DNA of 12,652 nucleotides. Origin: Oscillospiraceae bacterium (GTDB lineage Bacteria; Bacillota; Clostridia; Oscillospirales; Oscillospiraceae). Shown here one piece after another: positions 12,652 through 12,652 of the stretch. The stretch covers positions 1-12,652 of the forward strand of contig JAGAMQ010000053.1 of the NCBI GenBank assembly GCA_017624645.1, given 5' to 3'. Made by a program: the position numbers and the translations under genes. The notes beneath the pieces are model-generated. The model saw only the letters and a program-made list of their open reading frames with translations. It was not told where the DNA came from and searched no databases. The number at the start of each line of letters is the position of its first letter. Within the stretch, counting starts at the first letter, position 1.

Positions 12652-12652
12652 G

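Overview
The window looks like chromosome from a Gram-positive, anaerobic gut-type Clostridia member, most likely Oscillospiraceae-like. The reasons are a GC-leaning base composition, strong GGAGG ribosome-binding sites, TTG/GTG starts, transketolase split into two subunits, a YabR-like S1 protein, and a paired GGGAG-type intergenic hairpin repeat of a kind I remember from such genomes. No rRNA, tRNA, CRISPR array, transposase or phage gene was seen.

Layout. (1) Positions 1-2956, plus strand: the end of an S1-domain RNA-binding protein with a clear terminator, then a short-chain dehydrogenase (possibly the YmfI-type EF-P reductase), ribose-5-phosphate isomerase B and the tRNA methylthiotransferase MtaB. 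rpiB and mtaB are translationally coupled, and the block ends at a two-way terminator. (2) Positions 3006-3551: an AT-richer islet with an Arc-like ribbon-helix-helix regulator and, divergent from it, an 86-residue protein of unknown function. An inverted repeat covers both promoters. (3) Positions 3552-3842: no gene; two inverted copies of a two-hairpin repeat and the terminator of the next operon. (4) Positions 3843-8910, minus strand: an operon read M20 amidohydrolase, 93-residue stand-alone M20 lid domain, GH20-like glycoside hydrolase, ceramidase-like lipoprotein. An AraC regulator (9137-9937) is divergent from it. (5) Positions 10091-11874: transketolase N and C subunits with their own promoter, convergent with the C-terminal half of uronate isomerase (minus strand, running off the right edge).

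The most unusual feature is the M20 pair. The large protein keeps all metal ligands but has lost the lid-domain GGH and NxIPD residues that normally complete the active site of the partner subunit. The small downstream gene encodes only a lid domain and carries exactly those residues. This suggests a two-gene, heteromeric M20 enzyme, in an operon with a sugar hydrolase and a second amide-hydrolase-like protein. I infer a regulated catabolic locus for an N-acylated glycoconjugate; the substrate cannot be named from sequence, and no transporter is present. RpiB, transketolase and uronate isomerase are general pentose/uronate metabolism.
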